Origin: an uncultured Piscinibacter sp.
GTDB lineage: Bacteria > Pseudomonadota > Gammaproteobacteria > Burkholderiales > Burkholderiaceae_C
Reading direction: 5' to 3'
DNA length: 64,000 bases
Assembly: GCF_937952055.1 (NCBI RefSeq)
Contig: NZ_CALFYO010000025.1
Span: forward strand, 124,001-188,000
Shown here: positions 25,572 through 33,526 of the stretch, piece by piece
Position numbering within the stretch: position 1 is the stretch's first letter
Layout: the number at the start of each line of letters is the position of its first letter
The notes under the pieces: model-generated
Seen by the model: only the letters and a program-made list of their open reading frames with translations
What the model was told of the DNA's origin: nothing
The model's database searches: none
Translations under genes and position numbers: made by a program

Positions 25572-26288
25572 TCAGGCCGGCGCCGTCTTCCGCGCCGGGA
25601 TCGCCAGGCCGCGCTGCACCGCCGGCCGCGCGAGGAAGGCCTTCAGCACGCGCTGCACGTTGGCGAAGTCGGCAAAGCCGACCAGGTCGCCGGCGCCGTA
25701 GAAGCCGACCAGGTTGTTCACCCAGGGCCAGGTGGCGATGTCGGCGATGCCGTACTCGCTGCCCATGATCCACTCGCGGCCTTCGAGGCGCCGGTCGAGC
25801 ACGCCGAGCAGACGGCGTGACTCGGCCACGTAGCGGTCGCGCGGGCGCTTGTCCTCGTAGTCCTTGCCGGCGAACTTGTGGAAGAAGCCGAGTTGGCCGA
25901 TCGTCGGCCCGACGCCGCCCATCTGGAACATCAGCCACTGCAGGGTCTCGTAGCGCGTCGCCGGGTCGGCACCGAGGAAGCGCCCGGTCTTCTCGGCCAG
26001 GTAGATCAGGATCGCGCCGGACTCGAACAGCGCCAGCGGCTTGTCGCCGGGGCCGTGCGGGTCGAGGATGGCCGGAATCTTGTTGTTCGGGTTGAGCGAG
26101 AGGAACTCGCTCGACAGCTGGTCCTTGGTGTCGAAGCTGACCAGATGTGGCTCGTAGGGCAGGCCCAGTTCCTCCAGCAGGATCGACACCTTCACGCCGT
26201 TCGGCGTCGGCAGCGAGTAGAGCTGCAGGATGTCGGGATGCCGGGCGGGCCACTTGCGGGTGACGAGGAAGCGGGACAGGTCGGTCAT
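25572..26288 (-). CDS. Glutathione S-transferase, YghU/YfcG type
   Basis: A 238-residue GST-fold protein with an N-terminal extension (MTDLSRFLVTRKWPARHP) before the thioredoxin domain. TPNGVKVSILLEELGLPYE is the YfcG/YghU signature with Thr and Asn replacing the usual Ser or Tyr; NPNNKIPAILDP holds the cis-Pro and FESGAILIYLAEKTG the glutathione site. Family members have disulfide-bond reductase activity. It lies within the nucleoside block but on the opposite strand, so a link is not implied. Confidence 0.9.
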   Translation of the reverse strand: MTDLSRFLVTRKWPARHPDILQLYSLPTPNGVKVSILLEELGLPYEPHLVSFDTKDQLSSEFLSLNPNNKIPAILDPHGPGDKPLALFESGAILIYLAEKTGRFLGADPATRYETLQWLMFQMGGVGPTIGQLGFFHKFAGKDYEDKRPRDRYVAESRRLLGVLDRRLEGREWIMGSEYGIADIATWPWVNNLVGFYGAGDLVGFADFANVQRVLKAFLARPAVQRGLAIPARKTAPA

Positions 26289-26575
26289 GGTCGAGACGGG
26301 GTTCGGGTCCCGGCATTCTGCGCAAGCTCCGGCCTGCCCTGGCCGCCAAGGTCATTGCGTCCGCGGGCCAGAATACCGGTGTGTCCGCCCACCGACTGCC
26401 CAGACCCGGGGGAGACAAGTTCGGCGCCATTCGTGAGAATGGTTCAAATGCACAGACGGGCGTCATGCATTCAGGTGTGCCGACCGGGCGATCGCGCCAT
26501 GACGACACGCCCTCGCCAGCTGCCCGCGACTGCAGCCGGCGCCTGAACCGAGAAGAACCGAGAACCCGCTTGCCG
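26289..26575 (+). other. Leader region upstream of deoA
   Basis: 287 bases, less GC-rich than the genes. A CAGAAT at 26369-26374 lies 6 bases before an in-frame GTG at 26381 that would extend DeoA by 65 residues, but the extension reads like non-coding DNA. If that box is the -10, the deoA mRNA has a leader of about 195 bases. Within it CGTCATG (26461) and CATGACG (26498) are complementary, allowing a 7-bp stem. No known riboswitch was recognised. Confidence 0.4.
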
Positions 26576-27913
26576 ATGCTTCCGCAGGAGATCATCCGCC
26601 GCAAGGGCCACGCCCAGGCGCTGGACGCCGCCGAGATCCAGGACTTCGTGCGCGGACTGGTCGACCGCTCATGGAGCGAGGGCCAGATCGCCGCCTTCGC
26701 GATGGCGGTCTGCCTGCGCGGCATGACACGCGACGAGTGTGTGGCGCTCACGCAGGCGATGACGGACTCGGGCGACCGGCTCGACTGGTCGCGGGCCGGC
26801 CTGCACGGCCCGGTGCTCGACAAGCATTCCACCGGCGGCGTGGGCGACAAGGTGAGCCTGGTGCTCGCCCCCATCGTCGCCGCCTGCGGCGGCGTCGTGC
26901 CGATGGTGTCCGGCCGCGGCCTCGGCCACACCGGCGGCACGCTCGACAAGCTGCAGTCACTGCCGGGCTACGAGGTGGCGCCGCGACGCGCGCGGCTGGT
27001 GCGCGTGCTGCGCGAGGCCGGCTGCGCGATCGTCGGCGCCAGTGCGCGCATCGCGCCGGCCGACCGCCGGCTCTACGCGATCCGCGACGTCACCGCGACG
27101 GTGGAGTCGGTGCCGCTGATCACCGCCAGCATCCTGTCGAAGAAGCTCGCCGCCGGGCTGGACGCGCTGGTGATGGACGTGAAGCTGGGCAACGGCGCCT
27201 TCTGCACCGACGCCGGCACGGCCGACACGCTGGCACGCAGCCTGGTCGAGGTCGCCGTGGGCGCGGGCCTGCCGACGCAGGCGCTGGTGACCGACATGAA
27301 TCAGGTGCTCGGCAGCACCGCCGGCAACGCGGTGGAGGTGCGCGAGGCGATCGACTTCCTCACCGGCGCGGCACGCCAGCCGCGCCTGCTCGCGCTGACG
27401 CTGGCGCTGGCCGGCCGCATGCTGTGGCTGGGGGGCCTGGCCTCCTCACCCGCCAAGGGCGAGCAGCAGGCGCTGCGTGCGCTCGACGATGGCAGTGCGG
27501 CCGAGCGCTTCGAGCGCATGGTCGCCGGGCTGGGCGGGCCGGCCAACGTGCTGGCCCGTGGTGGCGCGAGGCTGCCCGCCGCGCCGGTTCAGCGCATGCT
27601 GGTCGCGCCGCGCAGCGGCGTCCTCGCGGCGATGGACACGCGCCGCATCGGCCTGGTGATCGTGGCACTGGGCGGCGGTCGCCGCCGCGCCAGCGATCGC
27701 GTCGACCCACGCGTCGGCGTGACACGCGTGCTGCCGCTGGGCAGCAAGGTGCGCGCGGGCGACCCGCTGCTGCGCGTGCATGCCGCCAGCGCGGCCAGTG
27801 CCGATGCGGCGCTGCAAATGCTGGCCGAGGCGATCCAGATCGGCGACGGCCCGGCGCTTCCCAACCCGCCGGTGGTGCGAGGCGTGGTGGGGCGACCCGG
27901 GCGAAGCGGCTAA
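26576..27913 (+). CDS. deoA: Thymidine phosphorylase
   Basis: Phosphorolyses thymidine and deoxyuridine to the base and deoxyribose 1-phosphate. The 445-residue product (E. coli 440) has the family signature SGRGLGHTGGTLDKLQSL near residue 115, the phosphate-site region KHSTGGVGDKVSL near residue 85 and SVPLITASILSKKLAAGLDALVMDVKLG. ATG at 26576 gives the usual N terminus MLPQEIIRRKG. It works with deoC on the other side of the GST gene and can supply uracil to upp. Confidence 0.93.
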   Translation: MLPQEIIRRKGHAQALDAAEIQDFVRGLVDRSWSEGQIAAFAMAVCLRGMTRDECVALTQAMTDSGDRLDWSRAGLHGPVLDKHSTGGVGDKVSLVLAPIVAACGGVVPMVSGRGLGHTGGTLDKLQSLPGYEVAPRRARLVRVLREAGCAIVGASARIAPADRRLYAIRDVTATVESVPLITASILSKKLAAGLDALVMDVKLGNGAFCTDAGTADTLARSLVEVAVGAGLPTQALVTDMNQVLGSTAGNAVEVREAIDFLTGAARQPRLLALTLALAGRMLWLGGLASSPAKGEQQALRALDDGSAAERFERMVAGLGGPANVLARGGARLPAAPVQRMLVAPRSGVLAAMDTRRIGLVIVALGGGRRRASDRVDPRVGVTRVLPLGSKVRAGDPLLRVHAASAASADAALQMLAEAIQIGDGPALPNPPVVRGVVGRPGRSG

Positions 27914-27974
27914 CGCTCGCCTTCGAAGCACGCTGCCGTGATCGCCAGCGAGAAGGGGGCCCAGGACAGCCACC

Positions 27975-27980
27975 TAGAAT
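27975..27980 (+). promoter_or_regulatory. -10-like box 7 bases before purB
   Basis: TAGAAT followed by seven bases and then the purB ATG. With normal -10 to start-site spacing the mRNA would begin at or next to the start codon. No Shine-Dalgarno sequence is present. No clear -35 is seen. Confidence 0.45.
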
Positions 27981-27987
27981 TGGCGCC

Positions 27988-29370
27988 ATGAGCCTGTCCG
28001 CCCTCACCGCCCTCTCGCCGCTCGACGGCCGCTATGCCGCCAAGGTGGCGCCGCTGCGCCCGCTGCTGTCCGAATACGGCCTGATGCACCGCCGCGTGCA
28101 GGTCGAAGTGGAATGGTTCATCGCGCTGTCGGACGCCGGCTTTGCCGAGTTCAAGCCGCTCTCGGAAGCTTCGCGCGGGATGCTGCGCAGCCTGGTGCTG
28201 CACTTCTCCGAGGCCGACGCGCAGGCGATCAAGGACATCGAGCGCACCACCAACCACGACGTGAAGGCGGTCGAGTACTGGCTGAAGAGCCGCTTCGAGA
28301 GCAGCGCCGAGCTGAGGGCGGCCAGCGAGTTCGTGCATTTCGCCTGCACCAGCGAGGACATCAACAACACCAGCCACGGCCTGATGCTGAAGGCGGCGCG
28401 AGACCAAGTCCTGCTGCCCGCGATCGACCGCATCTCTGCCAGGCTGGTGCAGATGGCGCACACTCTGGCCGACGTGCCGATGCTCAGCCGCACTCACGGC
28501 CAGACGGCCAGCCCGACCACCGTCGGCAAGGAGATCGCCAACGTCGTCGCCCGCCTCGCGCACGCGCGAAGCCGCATCGCCGAGGTCAGGCCGCTGGCGA
28601 AGATGAACGGCGCGGTGGGCAACTACAACGCCCACCTCGCCGCCTGGCCGGAGTTCGACTGGGAGGGCTTCAGCCGCCAGGTGGTCGAGCAGCAGCTCGG
28701 CCTGAGCTTCAATCCCTACACCATCCAGATCGAGCCGCACGACTGGATGGCCGAGTTGTTCGACGCCGTCACCCGCGCCAACACCATCCTGATCGACTGG
28801 TCGCGCGACGTCTGGGGCTACGTCAGCCTGGGCTACTTCAAGCAGCGCACCAAGGAAGGCGAGATCGGTTCGTCGACCATGCCGCACAAGGTCAACCCGA
28901 TCGACTTCGAGAACGCCGAAGGCAACTTCGGCCTGGCCAGTGCCCTGCTCACCCACCTGTCGCAGAAGCTGCCGATCAGCCGCTGGCAGCGCGACCTGAC
29001 CGACAGCACCGTGCTGCGCAACATGGGCGTGGCGCTGGGTTACGCCGTGCTCGGCTATGACTCGCTGCTGCGCGGGCTGGACAAGCTGGAGGTGAACCGC
29101 GAGGCACTCAACGGCGACCTCGACGCGGCGTGGGAGGTGCTCGCCGAGCCGATCCAGACGGTGATGCGCCGCCACGGCCTGCCCAATCCCTACGAGCGGC
29201 TGAAGGAATTGACGCGCGGCAAGACCATCACGCGCGAGACGATCGGCGCCTTCATCGACTCGCTGGAGTTGCCCGAGGCCGAGCGCGCGCGGCTGAAGGC
29301 GATGACCCCGGGTGGCTACACCGGTGCGGCCGCCGCGCTGGCGAAGCGGATGAAGGCCGAGGGCGCCTGA
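27988..29370 (+). CDS. purB: Adenylosuccinate lyase
   Basis: Catalyses two fumarate-releasing steps of purine synthesis (SAICAR to AICAR, adenylosuccinate to AMP). The 460-residue product (E. coli 456) has the flexible-loop signature GSSTMPHKVNPIDFENAEGN, the catalytic-His region SRTHGQTASPTTVGKE and CTSEDINNTSHGL. It overlaps pyrF by one base (TGATG). A TAGAAT box sits only seven bases before the ATG, suggesting a leaderless transcript. Confidence 0.96.
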   Translation: MSLSALTALSPLDGRYAAKVAPLRPLLSEYGLMHRRVQVEVEWFIALSDAGFAEFKPLSEASRGMLRSLVLHFSEADAQAIKDIERTTNHDVKAVEYWLKSRFESSAELRAASEFVHFACTSEDINNTSHGLMLKAARDQVLLPAIDRISARLVQMAHTLADVPMLSRTHGQTASPTTVGKEIANVVARLAHARSRIAEVRPLAKMNGAVGNYNAHLAAWPEFDWEGFSRQVVEQQLGLSFNPYTIQIEPHDWMAELFDAVTRANTILIDWSRDVWGYVSLGYFKQRTKEGEIGSSTMPHKVNPIDFENAEGNFGLASALLTHLSQKLPISRWQRDLTDSTVLRNMGVALGYAVLGYDSLLRGLDKLEVNREALNGDLDAAWEVLAEPIQTVMRRHGLPNPYERLKELTRGKTITRETIGAFIDSLELPEAERARLKAMTPGGYTGAAAALAKRMKAEGA

Positions 29371-30215
29371 TGGGCATGAAGTTCACCGACAAGCTCGCCG
29401 CCGCCGAACGCAGCAACGACTCGTTGCTGTGCGTCGGCCTGGACCCCGAGCCCTCCAGGTTTCCCGGCGCCTGGCAACACGACCCGTCGCGCATCTTCGA
29501 CTTCTGCGCCACCATCGTCGACGCGACCAAGGACCTGGTGCTCGCCTACAAGCCGCAGGTGGCCTACTTCGCCGCGCAGCGCGCGGAAGACCAGCTCGAG
29601 CGGCTGATGGCGCACATCCGCAAGGTCGCACCCGACGTGCCGGTGATCCTCGACGCCAAGCGCGGCGACATCGGCAGCACTGCGGAGCAATACGCGCTCG
29701 AGGCCTTCGAACGCTACGGCGCCGACGCGGTGACGCTGTCGCCGTTCATGGGCTTCGATTCGGTCGAGCCCTGGCTGCGCTACGAGGACAAGGGCCTCTT
29801 CCTGCTGTGCCGCACCTCGAACCCCGGTGGCTCCGACCTGCAGGCGCAGCGCCTGGTCACCGGCGACCTGCTCTACGAGCACATCGCGCGGCTGGCCCAG
29901 GGTCCCTGGAACCGCAGCGGCCAGCTCGGGCTGGTGGTCGGCGCCACCTTCCCGGCCGAGATCGAGCGCGTGCGCGAACTCGCGCCCACGCTGCCGCTGC
30001 TCATCCCCGGGGTCGGCGCGCAGGGCGGCGACGCGGTCGCCACGGTGCGCGCCGGCTGGCGACAGCAGGCGGGGCGCACCACCGGTCCGGTGGTGGTGAA
30101 TTCCTCGCGCGCCATCCTCTACGCCAGCCGCGGCAACGAATTCGCTGCGGCCGCGCGCGACAGCGCCTTGGCCACGCGTGCATCCTTGGCAGCCGGGCGC
30201 CATCCGAGTGATTAA
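29370..30215 (+). CDS. pyrF: Orotidine 5'-phosphate decarboxylase (class 2)
   Basis: Last step of UMP synthesis. The 281-residue product belongs to the longer class: KPQVAYFAAQ, the catalytic Asp-Lys-Asp cluster in ILDAKRGDIGSTAEQYA near residue 92, TLSPFMGFDSVEPW and IPGVGAQGGD. The ATG at 29370 shares one base with the purB stop; a second Met two codons later is possible. It is the end of the purB-pyrF unit, so new UMP and AMP precursors are made together. Confidence 0.95.
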   Translation: MGMKFTDKLAAAERSNDSLLCVGLDPEPSRFPGAWQHDPSRIFDFCATIVDATKDLVLAYKPQVAYFAAQRAEDQLERLMAHIRKVAPDVPVILDAKRGDIGSTAEQYALEAFERYGADAVTLSPFMGFDSVEPWLRYEDKGLFLLCRTSNPGGSDLQAQRLVTGDLLYEHIARLAQGPWNRSGQLGLVVGATFPAEIERVRELAPTLPLLIPGVGAQGGDAVATVRAGWRQQAGRTTGPVVVNSSRAILYASRGNEFAAAARDSALATRASLAAGRHPSD

Positions 30216-30220
30216 ACCTC

Positions 30221-30234
30221 CCCCTGTATAGGGG
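30221..30234. promoter_or_regulatory. Palindrome CCCCT-GTAT-AGGGG
   Basis: A perfect 5-bp inverted repeat around GTAT, between pyrF and the first hybrid kinase. The GTATAGG part could be an extended -10, which would place the site on the kinase promoter. C-run/G-run palindromes of this look are seen at metal- or formaldehyde-responsive CsoR/RcnR-family operators, but no such regulator is in the window. Confidence 0.3.
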
Positions 30235-30285
30235 CATTCAGGGCAGACTACGCGGCGACCCTTCCCCGCTGGCGCCGCAGTCATC

Positions 30286-33200
30286 TTGAATCCGAACGTT
30301 CTGTCCGATCCGCGCCAGGATGCACGCGAGTTCGTGCGCCGCTCCCTGTTCGCCACCTTCGCAGTCGTCTTCGGCCTCAACGCGCTGCTGCTGGCCACCA
30401 ACACCGTGCTGCCCGCGGGAGGCCGCGCACTTCTGCTGCTCGCCTCGTCGGCCCTGGGTGTGTTCAGCACGCTGGCCTGGCACTGGAAGCGTCTGCGCAC
30501 GGAGCTGGCACTGGTGGTGACGTGCGGCGGCGGCATGGCGCTGATCGCGGTCGCGGCGGTCACACACGGCTGGGGCATGAACGGCCCGGTGATCGGCTTC
30601 CTGGCCGTGCTCAGCTTCCTCATGGGTGCCACGGTCAACGCGCGGCTGGGCATTGCCCTGGCGCTGACCGGCGCGGCCCTGCTGATCGCGTTGGGCTGGG
30701 CGGAACACGTCGGCTGGATCCGCGGCGCCGCGGCGCTGGCCGACATGCCGCTCGGGCGCCGACTCACCAACCTGCTCATCCTGCTCGGCGTGTCGCTCAG
30801 CGGCGGCCTGCTCGTGCATCGCGTCTTCGACCACTACCTCGGCGCCAGCCGCGACCGCGAGGCGCGCTTCCGGGGCCTGCTGGGCATCGCCGCGGACACC
30901 TACTGGGAGCTCGACGAGCACTTCACGCAGATGCACGTCTGGTATCGCGACAGGGACAACCGGTTCCTGCCCAGCGAACGCGTGCTGAAAGCGCCCTGGG
31001 ACCAGCCCGAGTGGGAATTCGACCCGGGCGCCGACGAGGCGCACTACGCAGACCTGCGGGCACGCCGGCCGTTTCGCAACCTGCGCGCGCGTTGGCGCAT
31101 GCCCGATGGCAGCCTTCGCCACGAGTTGATCAGCGGCGAGCCGCGCTTCGACGACGCCGGCCGCTTCCTTGGCTACTGGGGTGTGACGCGCAACGTCACC
31201 GCCGACGTCGACCTGCAGCAGGCCATGCGCGCCACCGAGCAGCGCTACCGCGAATTGTTCGAGCTGTCGCCGATGGCGCTGGTGATCCACCGCGACTGGC
31301 GCGTGCTGGACGCCAATGCGGCAGCGCTCCTCATGTTCGGCCATGCCGACCTCGAGGCGATGAAGCGTACCGACCTGCTGGCCACGCTCGGCCCGGCCGA
31401 GCAGGAGACGGCGCGCGCGCGGCTGGCCCACGTGCAATCGGGACAGCGCCTGCTGCCGATCACCTACCGGGCGACGATGTTCGACGGTCGGCGCCTGACG
31501 CTGCGCGTCTCCGGCACCTGCATCGAGCGCGATGGCCCGCCGACGGTGCTCTCGATCTACGACGACATCACCGGGCTGGTCGACGCGCAGGAGGCGCTGC
31601 GCCGCTCCGAGACCACGCTGTCGACACTGGTCACGACCAGCCCGGACATGATCACGCTGACCGAGGTCGCCACCGGCCGCTTCGTGATGGTCAACGAAAC
31701 CTTCACGCGGTTGAGCGGCTTCACGCGCGAGGAGGCGATTGGCCGCACCTCGGTCGAGCTGCGTCTGTGGGGCGGGATGCCGAGCCGCGAGGAGTTCGTC
31801 CGGCGGCTGCGCGAGCGCGGCCGGCTGCAGGACGTGCCGGTGGAGTTTCTCGACAAGTGGGGAAGGCCGTTCACGCTGCTGCTCGCCGCGGCGCTGTTCG
31901 AGCTCGAGGGCCGGAGCTACATGGTGCTCAACGGCCGCGACGTCACCGAGTCCGAGCGTGCACGACTCGCCCACGAGGCAGTGTTGGAGAACGCCTCGCT
32001 GGGCATCGCCTTCACCCGCGAGGGACGTTTCGTGCAGGCCAACCCGGCGCTGGAGAAGATGCTCGGCTGGGAGCCCGGCACGCTGGTCGGCCAAAGCGGG
32101 CGAGCCGTCTGGGCCGGCGACGAGGAGTATGCCGAGATCGGCGCGCTGATCGGGCCGCCGCTGTCGCGCGGCGAGCCGGTGGAGTTCGTGCGCGAGCTGG
32201 CGCGCCGCGACGGCTCGATGTTCTGGTGCCGCATGCTCGCCAAGGCCGTCGACCCGACGCACCCGATGCACGGCGGCACCATCTGGATGGTCGAGGACAT
32301 CACCGAGCGCCGCCGCACCGAGCAGGCGCTGGCCAAGGCGCGCGACGATGCCGAGGCGGCCAACCGGGCCAAGAGTGCCTTCCTGGCCAACACCAGCCAC
32401 GAGATCCGCACGCCGCTGAACGGCCTGGTCGGCCTCGCGCGGCTGGCGCGCCGGCCCGACATCGACGAGCCGCGGCGGCATCAGTACCTCGAGCAGATCG
32501 CCGAGAGCGCCGAAACCCTCTCGGCGATCATCTCCGACGTGCTCGACCTGTCGAAGATCGAGGCCGGCAAGCTCGCCATTGAGCACCTCGCCTTCGACCT
32601 GCGCGCGCTGCTCGAGTCGCTGCGCCAGGTCTACGGCACGCTGGCCGACGCACGCGGCCTCGCGTTCGCCGTGCAGGTCGACCGCGTGCTGCCGCAGTGG
32701 GTGTGGGGCGACCCGGTGCGCGTGCGCCAGGTGCTCGGCAACTACCTCAACAATGCGCTGAAGTTCACCGCGCAGGGTACGGTGACGCTGCGCGCAGGGA
32801 CGTGCGGCGACGGTCTGCTGCGCTTCGAGGTGTGCGACACCGGGCCCGGCATCTCGGCCGAGGTGCGCGCGCGGCTGTTCCGTCCCTTCACGCAGGCCGA
32901 CCAGTCGACGACACGGCGCTTCGGCGGCAGCGGGCTCGGCCTGTCGATCTGCCGCGAACTGGCCTCTCTGATGGACGGCCGCGTCGGCGTGGACAGCGAG
33001 CCCGGCCAGGGCAGCTGCTTCTGGGCCGAGCTGCGCCTGCCCGCCACCGAGCCGCCGGCGCACGACTCCGGCTTCGGCGCGCTCGAGCCCTCGCCGCTGG
33101 CGGGCGCCCGCGTGCTGATGGTGGAGGACAACGCCGTGAACATGACGATCGCGGTGGCCATGCTCGAACAATGGGGCGTCGAGGTCGAGCAGGCCCTCGA

Positions 33201-33489
33201 CGGCGCGCAGGCGATCGCCGCCGTCGAGCAGGCCGCCCGCGCGGGCCGGCCGCTGGACCTGGTGCTGATGGACGTGCAGATGCCGGTGATGAGCGGCTAC
33301 GAGGCCACGCGCGCGCTGCGCGCGCTGCCGGCGGGGCGCACGCTGCCGGTCATCGCGCTGACCGCCGCGGCGCTGACCTCGGAACGCGAGCAGGCACTGG
33401 CCTGCGGCATGAACGGCTTCCTCACCAAACCGATCGACGCGCAGAAACTGCACGACACGCTGTTGGCCGCGCTGGCGCGCCCGTCGTAA
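30286..33489 (+). CDS. Hybrid sensor histidine kinase A (6 TM, PAS x4, REC)
   Basis: A 1067-residue inner-membrane hybrid kinase. Six hydrophobic segments fill residues 15-190 with almost no periplasmic loops, followed by four PAS-like domains (about 200-310, 320-430, 440-560, 565-685), a HisKA domain (NTSHEIRTPLNG, phospho-His near 705), HATPase (NNALKF, DTGPGIS, GGSGLGLSIC) and a C-terminal receiver (VEDNAVNM, phospho-Asp near 996 in LVLMDVQMP, Lys in LTKPID). No Hpt domain is present, so a separate phosphotransfer protein is expected. The start is TTG, as no Met lies near. A paralogue follows after 37 bases. Confidence 0.92.
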   Translation: MNPNVLSDPRQDAREFVRRSLFATFAVVFGLNALLLATNTVLPAGGRALLLLASSALGVFSTLAWHWKRLRTELALVVTCGGGMALIAVAAVTHGWGMNGPVIGFLAVLSFLMGATVNARLGIALALTGAALLIALGWAEHVGWIRGAAALADMPLGRRLTNLLILLGVSLSGGLLVHRVFDHYLGASRDREARFRGLLGIAADTYWELDEHFTQMHVWYRDRDNRFLPSERVLKAPWDQPEWEFDPGADEAHYADLRARRPFRNLRARWRMPDGSLRHELISGEPRFDDAGRFLGYWGVTRNVTADVDLQQAMRATEQRYRELFELSPMALVIHRDWRVLDANAAALLMFGHADLEAMKRTDLLATLGPAEQETARARLAHVQSGQRLLPITYRATMFDGRRLTLRVSGTCIERDGPPTVLSIYDDITGLVDAQEALRRSETTLSTLVTTSPDMITLTEVATGRFVMVNETFTRLSGFTREEAIGRTSVELRLWGGMPSREEFVRRLRERGRLQDVPVEFLDKWGRPFTLLLAAALFELEGRSYMVLNGRDVTESERARLAHEAVLENASLGIAFTREGRFVQANPALEKMLGWEPGTLVGQSGRAVWAGDEEYAEIGALIGPPLSRGEPVEFVRELARRDGSMFWCRMLAKAVDPTHPMHGGTIWMVEDITERRRTEQALAKARDDAEAANRAKSAFLANTSHEIRTPLNGLVGLARLARRPDIDEPRRHQYLEQIAESAETLSAIISDVLDLSKIEAGKLAIEHLAFDLRALLESLRQVYGTLADARGLAFAVQVDRVLPQWVWGDPVRVRQVLGNYLNNALKFTAQGTVTLRAGTCGDGLLRFEVCDTGPGISAEVRARLFRPFTQADQSTTRRFGGSGLGLSICRELASLMDGRVGVDSEPGQGSCFWAELRLPATEPPAHDSGFGALEPSPLAGARVLMVEDNAVNMTIAVAMLEQWGVEVEQALDGAQAIAAVEQAARAGRPLDLVLMDVQMPVMSGYEATRALRALPAGRTLPVIALTAAALTSEREQALACGMNGFLTKPIDAQKLHDTLLAALARPS

Positions 33490-33526
33490 CATCTGCGCTT
33501 CACCTCCCCTTGCGGGGACGAGACAG

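Noticed and set aside
26381..26575. A GTG start giving DeoA 65 more residues
   Set aside because: Thymidine phosphorylases start at MLPQE or similar; the extension is low-complexity and not protein-like. It is kept only as a point in the leaderless-promoter discussion.
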